Of a stretch of 64,000 nucleotides of DNA, positions 1-36,809 are shown piece by piece. Made by a program: the position numbers and the translations under genes. Numbering within the stretch: the stretch's first letter is position 1; the number at the start of each line of letters is the position of its first letter. The stretch is from Agelas oroides (taxonomy: Eukaryota > Porifera > Demospongiae > Agelasida > Agelasidae), in NCBI GenBank assembly GCA_949130485.1, contig OX422183.1:15435812-15499811 (forward strand), in the 5' to 3' direction. The notes below the pieces were generated by a model. The model saw only the letters and a program-made list of their open reading frames with translations. It was not told the origin of the DNA and did no database searches.

Positions 1-430
1 CAGGTAGTGACCCCATCACATGCATTTAGCTATGCTATTTTTATAGCCTCACAATCAGGCCACCACCCAGGCTACAAAGGGGAAAATACTTGTGAACTGC
101 CTAAGCCGTTTTGGTTCGGAACCAGTCACAGTAAGAGAAATGCGTCTTAAAAAACTGGCAACTCTTATTTCTTCTTTTGAAAACTAGCCTTTGACAACTC
201 AATCAACAACAATGCGCTAACCTAAACAGCATTCTGTTTTACGCAGGGAGCTAGTAAAGGCATTCGAGGTACATGTACCTCGTACAGTATACAAGGCTTC
301 TACTGGAAGCAATGCTGGTATGGGCAGTTGATGCACTAGTGCATAAATTCATAATCAAAACCATCCTGTTGGTCTCTCAAGATGGTGACATAGCCATGGC
401 ACAATGATGTAACTACACACCCTGTAGCTA

Positions 431-563
431 TATGCCAGTGTTGTCTCGCTCTGTCACTATATCACCTACCGGTTCAGCATCTGAAAATACCGCATTCACT
501 AGCATTGTATTTTCAGGTCCATTCAGGCACACTGGTTGGTAGTATTGAGACAACACTGGCATA
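431..563. repeat. Foldback element, 133 bp
   Basis: The ends are a 17-bp perfect inverted repeat, TATGCCAGTGTTGTCTC, at 431-447 and 547-563. A second inverted pair (CTGAAAATA and TATTTTCAG) lies inside, so the whole could form a hairpin. The rest of 1-779 holds nothing else I recognise. Confidence 0.7.
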
Positions 564-779
564 CAGATGGACAGACACAGCAACACACTTGCTATGGTAC
601 GGTACTCTCTTGTTCAGTGAATTACTGGTGGTACTTTGCATTATAGGCCTATAGATGGCATTATCTTGGCTATATGGCTATTGCCCACTTTATTTCAACT
701 TGCTGTTACCTTCTTTTTGTTTCTTTTAGCTTGTATTGACAGTCTTTCACTTCTTCCAGCTCCCTGAGTTGTGTCTGAG

Positions 780-1260
780 GCCTGTCTACATACACGTGAA
801 CGCGAAATTTTTGGCTTGCTTGTAGCTCGGGTAGTGCAAAACGTTTATGGTAAGACAGGTCCATTTTCACATATTTTGTGCATTTTTTCCCGGGCTATCC
901 GCCAATATATAGATCGTGTAGATCGGTCCAGGCGTAACAAAATGTGACAAAATTTCGTGCAGGGATGTCGATCGAGTCACGCGCGACAATGTTGACAAAA
1001 GCCGTTCGTACGCCGCCTAACCTTGCCTGACGCCGACCAAAAGTGGATTTTCGTGAAGTTAAGGTACCATTGTATAAAAACGAACGCAAGTCCAGCTTAA
1101 ATCGGCCATGGTTTGAGAGAGCTGTCTGTTGGAAAAGGCAGGAAGTAAGCGGCACGCTAATTACACGTTGGAATGAAGCCTCCCGGGCACTTCCTGTTCT
1201 TGCTTTAAAATCCAATTATTTGGACCGCTGGCCGACTGCAATGTGTAACATATACTAAAA
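780..1260. other. CpG-rich patch upstream of gene A, function unknown
   Basis: About 480 bp with many CG dinucleotides in otherwise AT-rich DNA. A 106-codon frame is open on the - strand (895-1215), but nothing in it is recognisable and there is no paralog support. Its distance from the first visible exon of A (about 3.1 kb) is similar to that of the CpG-rich patch from gene B, so a promoter is possible but unproven. Confidence 0.25.
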
Positions 1261-1914
1261 AACAAGGCAAAGCCTGGAGACCACAATCAGGGTGTGCATA
1301 AATCACATAATGCACAAACTACTGCACACTATCTGTTTTATTGTGACTACCACCATCAAAACCTGTTCACTGTAATCACTAATAACTAACTGCTGCACTG
1401 TGATGTCACAGACAGCATAATGTTACCTAGCCCGGTTCCTGGTGCCGAGGGAAAAGGCGCTGGGTGTCTTACTGTGTGCGTGCATGTTAATTTCCAAGAA
1501 TTCTTGGAAAACCATATCACTAACCCTTTGCTTACCATTCAGCATTGTTTTTCAGTTTTTTTAGTGGTTCCTGTATTGCTTATTGCTTGGCTGTGTCCAC
1601 GCTTGTGTCTAAATTAGCCATGCTAGTTTGCTTAGTGTTTGCTGAATTTGTGTATTTGGTGGGTTGTGTTGTCTGCTGTCATTGTTGCTTGTCTGTATGC
1701 CTTTGCATTGATCAATGTGTGGTACTAGCCACTTATGACTGTTCTTTTCACTTGAGTTATTGATTCAATGTTACTTTGCTTCTTTTGCTTGTCTCAATGT
1801 TTATGCTCTGATTTCCTAGTGGCCTCCACGATGGTTGGTTGACATGTTATACTATGCTGTGTTCCCTTGTGTACATTTCCACCTATATATAATGCTGCCA
1901 CAAATGGTGTGGTA

Positions 1915-2473
1915 TAGCCTCGTTCCCAGGCTCTCCCCACACGCAAATGAAAAATCGAAAGGAAAGGGGAGAGCCTGGTAAAATTTATCACATGAGAAAC
2001 GTCATAGGTAGATAGAACTTGATTACAAGTGGGCGAACGAATGAACTTGGCCGACAGAACGGGACTAGGCAGTACTACGCTGCATTAACTGGCAGTGTGG
2101 CAAGCTATGGTAAGCGTTTTCAGAGCGTACATTCGAAAATCATGCTAACTTACTCGCTTACCTAGGCAAACTGACTGCTGTATACCCCGGAGAATGGCTT
2201 TCAAGGCACTATTAAATGCCAAGGCGGCCCTTTCCTAGGCTTTGCTCAAGTCTTCTCCGCCCTTATTGTTCGGAAAAAAAACTACCAGACGGGCTCCTAC
2301 TAAAACATGGCTAGTGTACTGTCGATTATCGACGATCCGCCTACTCTCAATTAAGTCCTCTCTACCCTTCTCTCTACTCTTACGTCACTCACGTGATAAA
2401 TTATCCCAGGCCCTCTCCTGCTTTTCCGTACTGCAGGCGACGGAAAGCTGGGCGGGGCCTGGGAACGAGGCTA
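1915..2473. mobile_element. Non-autonomous DNA transposon (MITE), 559 bp, 9-bp target duplication
   Basis: The terminal inverted repeats are AGCCTCGTTCCCAGGC and its exact complement. The element is flanked by a perfect 9-bp direct repeat, GGTGTGGTA, at 1906-1914 and 2474-2482. A 9-bp duplication suits Mutator-like or Merlin-like superfamilies. No transposase is encoded. The same end motif recurs across the window (48140, 52661, 57540-57915). The stretch 1261-1905 just before it shows no gene. Confidence 0.85.
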
Positions 2474-3017
2474 GGTGTGGTACTGTCCCATTACATTTAG
2501 TGTGAGAGAGTGGTGTGAACGGGTGGTGTGCACTTCCCACCCTAAAGCTGGTGTGATTTTCCCACTAAATATGGTGTGGACTGTGGAGACAACTTGTCAC
2601 ACCATATTTGATGTGATGCTTGCACTTTTTTTTTTTTTGGGGGGGGGGAGGGGGGAGGGGGATGATAGTATATTACTCTGTGTAGGTATATATAAGTTTT
2701 ATCATAGTACGTATTGCACAGGAACTGAGCACAATGTGTATAGTCTTTGTATGAATTGCATATTACGTACATGCATTCAAGGAAATAGCAAAGCTGCTAC
2801 AAGTTTGAGACTCCCTTCAACTAGCTACCTCTTATGTATCTGAGCAAGGGGAAATATTCACACATATATATTATTTACACTTGCATGAATAGTAGATGAT
2901 ACTAGACACTAGTACTTTTTAAATGTGCCAACTTCCAAGCACTTGGGTTAGAGAGTCAGTAAACTCTGTAGGTATATAAACAATATGTAACAAAAGCTAA
3001 GAAAAAGTGAAGACTCA

Positions 3018-3394
3018 CAGGGGCGTAACTAGCAATGAGGCAGAGGAGGCAGTTGCCTCCTCACTTTTCTGTGTAAGAACGTGCGCACGCATTGGCGATG
3101 TCCTATAAATAATTAGCACATGCGCAAAGTAAATTACATCACTATGACAGAACTCACCCGCACTATAAATAGAGACCTCATGGCTGGGAAAAGACCAGCA
3201 GCATTGATAACTACTTTCTTTACAAAGCGTGTATATATGTGGAGTGGAATGTAGTGGAGGCACACACTGTTGCGGAAATGGTTGGTTAATTAGAATAATT
3301 ACTTAAGTTATGAATATTAATTTGATTTATGCCGTGCGCTTCGCGCGTGGTAAGATATTGCCTCCTCACTCAATAAATCCTAGCTATGCCCTTG
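3018..3394. mobile_element. MITE with GGGGCGTARCTAG ends, 377 bp
   Basis: The left end CAGGGGCGTAACTAGC and right end GCTATGCCCTTG are inverted. The next block, with GCCTCCTCAC, is also inverted near both ends. The flanks share a 4-bp direct repeat, CTCA (3014-3017, 3395-3398). Ends of this kind occur in hAT-like elements, but the superfamily is not settled here. Confidence 0.6.
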
Positions 3395-3711
3395 CTCAAC
3401 CACAAGTATCCCTAGTAAGCACTCAAAAATGTACTTCAGCTAGTTTTATCATAGTATGCAAAAGGATCTGTAGCTAAATTGCAGTTGTGAGAGGATTTCT
3501 CAGCAACCAGTTTCACAATTTCCTGCCAATTGTAACACACATACATTAGATATCATGGACCACAGAAAAAAATCACCGACACAGAATGGTGAGTTGGTAG
3601 TTGGTAGTTGCCTAATGGGTATACAGTACTAGTGGAACTCCTTAAGACATTTTGGTTAATCAATACACACCAAGTCATAAAAAAGTACAGAAACAAGAAA
3701 ATAAAAAACAT

Positions 3712-3860
3712 TAAAGCCCTATCCCTGCATCTTTTCACACTAGAGTGCATGTAATGTAAAATGATGTAGGGATAGGGCTTTCTATATTTACCTTCACATT
3801 ATATCATCCCTACCTTGTTTGCATACTTTTTGGCATGCCATCCCTACATCTTTTTTAATT
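3712..3860. repeat. Foldback and dispersed repeat with CATCCCTACATC motif
   Basis: AAAGCCCTATCCCTGCATC at 3713 and its near complement ending at 3781 form a hairpin. The adjoining 3795-3855 is about 60 bp that recurs in the intron of gene A at about 10655-10715, so it is a dispersed repeat. Confidence 0.5.
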
Positions 3861-4369
3861 TTGCTTACTACGGGAAGAGACTCTCGTGTTTAGCTACTGC
3901 CTGCTAGTCACTCGCGATTTTGCTCCGTGACCAATGACCGTGGTCTCTGGCCTGGGAGCGAGACTACTTGTATGCATGCGTACAAAATTAGAAAATGACG
4001 TCCTACACAACGGATAGCAGCCAGGCAGTGCTATGAACAGCTTTATCAACTGGGGTGAATTTGAAGCTATAAAGACACTGAGTTGTCATAGAGCTCCATT
4101 CTGTGATAAGCATCAGTTTCGTACTAAAATGACAGTGAGTACTTAAGCCGATTTCGAGATATCTGAGTTTGAAGTTGCAATATGTCAAATTGTATGTGCT
4201 CTCAGTTTTGATTTCCAGTCTGATACAACAAGAAAATGTCAGTACATAACATTGCATACTAGTGAAAGCTTGTTAGTTATATTTAGTGCTGCCTTGGAGC
4301 AACTGGACCAGGTTGAAACTAATGCATGTCTATGATCCCATTGAACATCATCTTTTTTTTTTTACTCAG

Positions 4370-29702
<25,333 letters not shown>

Positions 29703-29899
29703 CTATGAGAAGTCTACAATTGTTTTCTTTTGTTGTTGCTGAAAATTAGGTCATTAGAACTACTATAACTGAACATAGAGGCAAACTGCACAATGTCATT
29801 CATAGCTAATAGCAATGTGTTTTTTGTACACTATACATGATGTTAGTATGTTAATGAACAGTGTGATCTTACTATTGCTAAGGCTGTACAGTGGCTCAA

Positions 29900-30171
<272 letters not shown>

Positions 30172-30619
30172 GCTTCACAGTGCACAAATGAATAATTTAT
30201 GTGTGTTAAAGAGCATGAGTATAAATAATGTGAATGAGTAGTAAGTGAAGGGCGAGAATGTTTGTGCACTGTAGGACAACCAGAATTGACTGGCAGCCTG
30301 GACAACTAATACACAAGAAAATACAACACACAAAGTTCTTGTTATACTATGGAATGGCTATATAGAGGTTGTTGGAAAGAATGTATTAATAATGGCTTGA
30401 TGACAGAAAGAGTACAATGAACACGAACTGAGGAGCAGTGATCATGGAGCATAGGAACTGGGCTTAATTGGAGGTTGGTTTGGTGAGAACCTGACATTAA
30501 TTTTGGTGCATGGGCAACAGAAGTGATAGGCATGCAGCTACAAGAATTGAATGGGTCAAAGTTAGAGATGAAGTGTTCCCAGAAGATGTTCTTGATTCAA
30601 ATGACAATGCTTTCATGAC

Positions 30620-31600
30620 TTCTAAATAAATCAATGGGTGTAGAGAGTTCCATAGGCTGGGAAGTCTACTAAGTAGAAGTGTTTGAAGCGATTGGTTGGT
30701 ACAATGGGTAGTACTAGTTTGTGGTGTGATCCAGATGTAGTATTGTTGCCTGCAATGAAGGAGAGCTTAGGAGACACAGTGGCGGATTTAGGGGGGGTAA
30801 GGGGGGTGCAAATGCACCCCCCTTTGGCGGCTAGTAATGTATTTTGCGTACATAACTGCACGAGTCCATCAAATGATTATGCAGCAGTGGCATGCAGCAA
30901 CAACAACCAGGCACAGTTACACACGTATCAGTTCCTTACTGATCTCCAGACGTTTGACTAGGCCTAGAGTTGCTTCGAGATATTCAGTTCGGCCCGAGGG
31001 GTCCGCCACGGCGTGCCTCGGCGTACGAGATTTCGAAATCCACTGGATTTCACCTGGATTTCGGATTTCAGAGTGGATTTCTGGATTTCACAGTGGATTT
31101 CTGGATTTCAGTTTGGATTTCTGGATTTCAGTTTGGATTTCTGCCGACAGGTTTCTTAAAACAACACTGTCGGACAGTGTACGAGATTTCTTTTGTGACG
31201 GACCCCTCGGTTTGGCCTTCCAGCTATATTTTGTATGAATGCGTTCACGTGACCGAAAGTGGGCGTGGCAACCCAAAAATTTTCGGCGCGCTTCGCGCGC
31301 CAGTAACTCAGCCCCCCTTTCTAAATTTCTAGATCCGCCACTGAGACATAATCTGTGATGTTGAAGGAGCTGGAGGCTTATTTGAGAGATTTGACCCAAA
31401 AAATGTCATTTGGTTCATACAGCATTGAGAGTGGTAGGATACAAAGCTTTAGCAGACGAGTTTGGTAATCAGATGTGTAGTCATTGAGAATAAACTTCGT
31501 TGCACGACATTGAACATCTTCAATGATCTTAATATCTTTGGCAAGTGATGGATGCAGACCTGTGAACAATACAATTAACAAAATACAATGATTTCGAGTT
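30620..31600 (-). mobile_element. LINE fragment (C-terminal end of reverse-transcriptase protein), split by a MITE
   Basis: On the - strand, LAKDIKIIEDVQCRATKFI followed by RLLKLCILPLSMLYE (31570-31410), and beyond the insertion SHHKLVLPIVPTNRFKHFY (about 30740-30685) plus a frame-shifted LPSLWNSLH, match the typical C-terminal region of CR1/Jockey-like LINE ORF2. It carries a stop before the MITE and at least one frameshift after it. It is an old, 5'-truncated copy. Confidence 0.65.
30777..31343. mobile_element. MITE with CAGTGGCGGAT ends inside the LINE, 567 bp
   Basis: Inverted ends CAGTGGCGGATTTAG and CTAGATCCGCCACTG; 5-bp direct repeat AGACA at 30772-30776 and 31344-31348. The left subterminal part is G/C-run rich and the middle (about 31040-31145) is a tandem array of about 18-20 bp with TGGATTTCTGGATTTCAG. 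Confidence 0.8.
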
Positions 31601-31961
31601 CATGAAATTGATATGGCTATCTGCGTCAAACTGGAAGGTACCTCAGTATTCTTATACTAGTGTCTGGCAGTAAATTCTTCCAACTCCTTACAGATTTGAT
31701 TAATGCTTGAAAGTGGTAGCTACCCCTTAGCCTGACAATAAATCACTGCCCTCTTCTGATAATTAAAGTCCTGTGAAGCTCCTTCACAAAACTCTTGTAG
31801 GATGGTTATCACTGAAACAGAAAAAAGTGGGAAGATTACTAAACATTACAGAAGCTGAGAAAGGCCATTCCATCCTGTCATTCTGCCAATGTTGAATCTC
31901 TCTGACTCATGTGAAGGCAAGAAGGCATGCAGATGTAACTAGTAGTTATGTTATATAGTAC

Positions 31962-32424
31962 ACTGTAAAAACATTTGGGTTACTTCAACCATATTGTGGT
32001 CATCTCAGTTGCATTCCTGCTGTGTAAGTGAAACATTAGCTATGAACTTCATCAAGGGATGCTTACAATTTGAATCAAAGTGCTGTTGAGAAGCTTCTCC
32101 CTTTTGTTAAATTAGGATCATCTTGCAGAAAGCCTATAAATCAGCATTTCTGGTAAGGTTTGGTGTTTCTTAGATCCTACACATCCACCCCTGGAGGAGT
32201 TCCTTGGTTGCATGGTTATGGTAGAAATGCCAGGAATGTAGCCAAATAGCTAGGTTTTCTGCAAGAAGTTCCTAAGTTAACAAAAAGGAGAAGCGTCTCA
32301 ACTACACTTAAGCTTTCAATCAAATTGGAAGCATCCCTTGAAGTTTGCAACGTGTCACGTACACAACAGGCATGCAATTGAGATGACCATAATATGGTTG
32401 AAATAACCTAAATGTTTTTACAGT
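31962..32424. mobile_element. ACTGYAAAAA-end MITE, copy 1, 463 bp
   Basis: Ends ACTGTAAAAACATTTGGGTT and complement; 4-bp target duplication GTAC (31958-31961, 32425-32428). The inverted arms extend over 100 bp (for example TTGAAATAACCTAAATG near the right end and a GGATGCTT/AAGCATCC pair further in). Confidence 0.8.
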
Positions 32425-32429
32425 GTACC

Positions 32430-34540
32430 ATTGTCAAGATCATTGCTAGTCTCGTAAAAAAAAAAAAACAGGCTCCTCCCCAGGTACAAGGCTAAAATGA
32501 TGGTAGGAATTGTGTGCTGCAACAGTGACACCCTGAAAAGGCAAGTGAGCCTCTGGGTCAAAGTGAGGTTTGGGCATACTGATTCTCGCTGACAAGAGGA
32601 ATCTAAAGCTATATCCTGCCCAGGGTAGCTACGATGCTAGCCCAGAGCATTATCAACAATTGGACTAAATCTTGTATCTGACTCAGATGTGCATTTCCAA
32701 TTTGTCTTCATGCATACTCACCAACAAACGCACACCTTACTATAAGGATCATTATTGTATTGCTGGGAAGACAGTTTCAAGCAAATATCTGCTGATACGC
32801 TAATGAGAATAATATCTACCTCAACCAGTGGTTGTCATAGGTTAATGGAGTTTTCTAAACCACTAGCTAACAGGAATGTGAACAGGGAAACCATTTGTCT
32901 GATAGAAACATCTCATGCAGATGCATCCTCAAAGGTGAGACAAACCCATGCACAGAAAATTGTTGAATGGTAAAAAAGTTTTGGCAGACATGTGACTCCT
33001 GTAAGTAAGTTTTTACTGTGTTTATTCTATACAGCAAAATGAAGTTATCTATTTAAGTCAGTTTTGTGAAGAGTTGCTTTTTGTTTGAGGGTAGCTACTC
33101 TATCAGATGGGTCCTGACTCTCCACTTATGCAAGTAGGTCTAAGGGTGACTGTGACCAGTGGGACTGAGAGGGAGTAAGCCCCACCTCTTCATTCAAACA
33201 TTCAAAATCTCTTGACAAGAGCTTAGAACAGGTCCAGCTGAACATACACATTGTTGCTATGGTGATGGATGAAGACACAGGTTAGTCACATGCAGCTGAG
33301 TGGAAGCAAACCAGAATGTAATTAAAGAAGTAGGAAATGCAATGTGGGATCATTTTACTGCAAGTTGCAAGTTGGCAGTTTCTAACCACAGAGTAATTAG
33401 AAAGGAGGAAACACAGAGTATGGAAGATACAAGTTGAGCAGGTGCATAATGAAGTGGTAGAGTAGGAACCAACTAGCTACTGAGCTTTTCTAGTAGCTAG
33501 TGGCATTGTAGCCAACTCAAAACCAATATTAAAAATGGATAAAAAGTTCTCTCAAACATTAGCGGTTTCGGAACTGCCAGGTTACCCAGGCAGGCGACAT
33601 GCGTGGCGGAGCCCCTATGTCACAGCCGAGTTTCTGTAAGCAATAACCACAATTGACCAGAATTTTACCCGGTCAATGCCCAGGCTTGCCCAGGTCTGGA
33701 ACCGCCACTGCTCTCAAATTAAGCTTTGAGGGTTTGATCCTGAATGAAGAGTATACAGGTATGCAGCATTTTTCCTCCTGTTCCGGTTTAGGGCTCCCTT
33801 GCAGGATTGCTAAGCCTGTAGCTGTTAAACACAAGGTGCTCACTTGCATGTTGTAGCTATAGCATCTGGGCATGCCATATTAGGCAAGTATAAGCCAAAA
33901 AGTTCCCACACTTCTGATCAGTCTTGGAACTTGATAACCCTATGATGCATATACCCAGTTTCGCATTGCAAGTGCATGTACTTCTTACGTAGTGACAAAA
34001 TGCCCAAGGATTTAATTTTATATGCCTAATAGCTATTCATAGTTAGAACAAAATATGCAATCATTTTGTGCCATTAGCTAGATACATGATACTTAGAAAT
34101 TTGACAGGTTAGTGATGCCTAGCAAATTGACTCCTACGTGTCAAGGCAGATGTTTTGCACTTCAAGTTATAGTATCAAATTGTTGGAGGTATGGAGGTAT
34201 CATATTTACACACCTACACTCATTCCCAGGTCCAGCCCAGCTCTCTGTTGCTTGCAGTACAGAAGAGCCTGGGAACCAGGCTACCTACATAAATGTATGA
34301 CATTTTGCCCCATCCAGATGTGGATTTGCTAGTAATTACCATGCCCAAATGACATGTTTATACATAACACCGAAGAGAAGAGGCTTAAATACAAGTTAGC
34401 ACCCTGCGGGCTTCTCCCTTGAACCCTGGCCATGGAGTATAGTGAGGCATTTAGCAAGGGTAAACTAGTATTGAACTCTCAGGTCACTGGGAGCAGGTCA
34501 CTGGGAGCATTTTGGAGTGGATTTGTGGTTTAGATTTGAT
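32430..34540. other. Intergenic DNA with small MITE remnants
   Basis: A short inverted-repeat element spans about 33561-33709 (AGCGGTTTCGGAACTGCC against GGTCTGGAACCGCCACT). Fragments of the CTCGTTCCCAGGCTC family are seen at about 32450-32505 and 34220-34290. I find no gene. Confidence 0.45.
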
Positions 34541-34547
34541 GTAGAAC

Positions 34548-35007
34548 ACTGCAAAAACAAATTGGTTGTTTTAACCACAGAGTTGTTACCCTGGTTGCAG
34601 TCAAGCCAAAGAGACAGTGGTTGTGTACTATATTACATAAGACAACTGGAGAGGAAGCTTCCCAGACTATCTTACAACCAGCATCTTGCAGTTAGTAACC
34701 ACTGAACATCTGTGGTTACACCTGCTTGTATGCAACAACATACATGATCTTGCAGATATAGTAACCACTGAACATCTGTGAGAGAGTCACCAGCTTTTGT
34801 CAAAAGCATCATCTTTTAAGTGTGGTTGTAGTGACTCCCTCACAGATGTTCTGTGGGTTGTCAGTTGTAATGTATGATTTGGGCTCAGGTTGCTTATGCA
34901 ATTAGCCTCTAGTACCAAAATAAGCTTCTCATAACCACTGTCTCCTCAGCTTGACTGCAACTAGGGTAACCACTCTGTGGTTAAAACAACCAATATTTTT
35001 TTGCAGT
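34548..35007. mobile_element. ACTGYAAAAA-end MITE, copy 2, 460 bp
   Basis: Ends ACTGCAAAAACAAATTGGTT and complement; 4-bp target duplication GAAC (34544-34547, 35008-35011). Inside is a second hairpin at about 34767-34852 (AACATCTGTGAGAGAGTCAC against GTGACTCCCTCACAGATGTT). It has the same termini and duplication length as the copy at 31962. A lone end, ACTGTAAAAATTTGATTTG, occurs at about 52243. Confidence 0.8.
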
Positions 35008-35106
35008 GAACAGACTACATACAGGTTAACTTGCTTAAGTAGCTACTTAGCTCATAGTGATAGACAATCACTATGCATGGTAGCTAACTGCATTCTCACA
35101 CTTTGT

Positions 35107-35132
35107 TGGGGGGGGGGGGGGGGGGGGGGGGG
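35107..35132. repeat. Poly-G run
   Basis: About 25 consecutive G. Similar runs occur at 2639, 12320, 23627 and 40061, several of them inside transposon ends. Confidence 0.9.
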
Positions 35133-35639
35133 TGTTGGAGGGTTAATATGGCTGTCCAAATTCCAAGCAATACTAAATGACAATATAATTAAACTACTTT
35201 CTACAGTTTAATAGTTGAAGTGCACCTCTGTTGATTCTTATAAGATGTTGATCTTTAGCAAGTTAATCCCAAGCAATAGCTCATCCCAAATCTTCCAAGA
35301 AGTGTTTGCAATCCAAAAATCCTCCCAACTTCCAGCATAGGTGTCTCTAGCTAGTGTAATGTGCATGTTTAAAAGTCTAAATTCCAGAGTGCATGTTTTA
35401 TACAGTATAAATGCACTGTAGACATTGCCTCACTGAGATGTTTGAGCGGCATGGAGGTTTCAAATGCTGCTCAAACACGCCCCAGTTTTTGCAGGCATTT
35501 TGGTGGCATACTTTCAGCAAACCAAATAGACACTATACAGTGGGCTAGCCAACTATGATTCTGCACGAATCCTTCTATTGCCGGCCATTTATTATTGTTG
35601 CGGCTGTACTGTAGTAATCACGTACGAGACACACCCACT

Positions 35640-35778
35640 GGGATCAATTAATAAAAGGAAGCGACGAACCGTGACAGTCGCGAAGTGCTATACTTGCATG
35701 AACTACTGAGCAACACCGTGATCAAGAGGATCGCCTAGGCTTCGGCCAATCCCCGGAACTGACAGAAGCGAACATATT
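35640..35778 (+). promoter_or_regulatory. Possible promoter and non-coding first exon of gene B
   Basis: A locally CpG-rich patch in AT-rich DNA contains a TATA-like AATAAAAGG (about 35649), a CCAAT motif (about 35738) and a good donor, GTAAGT, at 35779. A first exon of about 100 nt ending at 35778 could be spliced to 39281, whose AG suggests an upstream exon. It contains only a very short upstream frame. No transcript evidence is available. Confidence 0.3.
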
Positions 35779-35789
35779 GTAAGTGTTCG

Positions 35790-36700
35790 ACTGAGCAGAG
35801 CAATGTTGTGTATACGTCACTAGCTACTCACACGAGTAATTTTGCAAGCTTGGATCAAAGTAGCTAGACAATTGTGTGTGTATATAAGAAATTCCAGGCA
35901 CCATGCCCCGCGGTGTAATGTGTAGGACTGTAGGCAGATTATGTTCAGTGCGCTGTGTCAGCTTGTATTTGTTGTGCATAGGAATTTACACAAATCTTTC
36001 TTGTTATAAAGATGCCAACTACCGTGATAGTCCGAGATAAGTCGTTCATTGAATATTAGTACAATGCCATACAGCAAGTAGCAAACTATAGTACAAATGG
36101 GGCAGATTTACTGTGGAACACACATCAATGGGTAGTAGAGGAGTTTTAATCAAAGGGTGCACTCAACCCTGCAGTTGCTCACTAGCCTACATGGTACTTC
36201 ATTTATACCAGGAGCTTATGAGCGCCGTGAAGGAGCGTCAAACTACTATACATTAGTTGGCCCCATCCTCTGTCGAATTTGGCACCTCCAGAACGGTTCA
36301 TAAGCTCCTGTTTACACATACACAGCACGAAAGTAGTTGAAGCAGCTGAAGACTAGTTTGTGGTTTGTGGCATGTTTGTACTCTAATTTTACCGTCATCA
36401 TATGACTCAATTTCTTCTATGAATTCGCTTGTTAATTGGCTGTAGGTATTCCCAATGGCATCCTGTGGTATGATTAATGTAGTAAAAATTTTTGTATAAG
36501 AAGAGAGATACGTGTGTTGCCTATAATAGGCTTGTAACGTGGTGCATGCATGGATGAAAGATGCCAGTAGTGGATCGGCAACGAAAATGCCAAAATTTCT
36601 TACATGTGCACATAGCAGCGTCATTCTAGAAGCTCAAGACTTTGAGCGGCGTGGAAGAGTACGAAAAAGCTTGCTGCATCCGAGGCTAGGCCGTCTACAA
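35790..36700. other. Intergenic DNA with one small foldback
   Basis: CAGGAGCTTATGAGC at about 36211 and GTTCATAAGCTCCTG ending at 36309 form a foldback of about 100 bp. No gene is seen. Confidence 0.45.
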
Positions 36701-36709
36701 TCACTGGAC

Positions 36710-36802
36710 TGGACTAGTGGACTGGACTGGTGGACTGGACTGGTGGACTGGACTGGTGGACTGGACTGGTGGACTGGACTAGTGGACTGGACTGGTGGAC
36801 TG
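36710..36802. repeat. 13-bp minisatellite (TGGACTGGACTGG)n
   Basis: About seven copies, some with TAG in place of TGG. The same unit, in reverse orientation, recurs at 63248-63298. Confidence 0.9.
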
Positions 36803-36809
36803 ACATTAA

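Noticed and set aside
895-1215. 106-codon frame on the - strand
   Set aside because: No recognisable domain, no splice or paralog support; probably due to low stop density in CpG-rich DNA.
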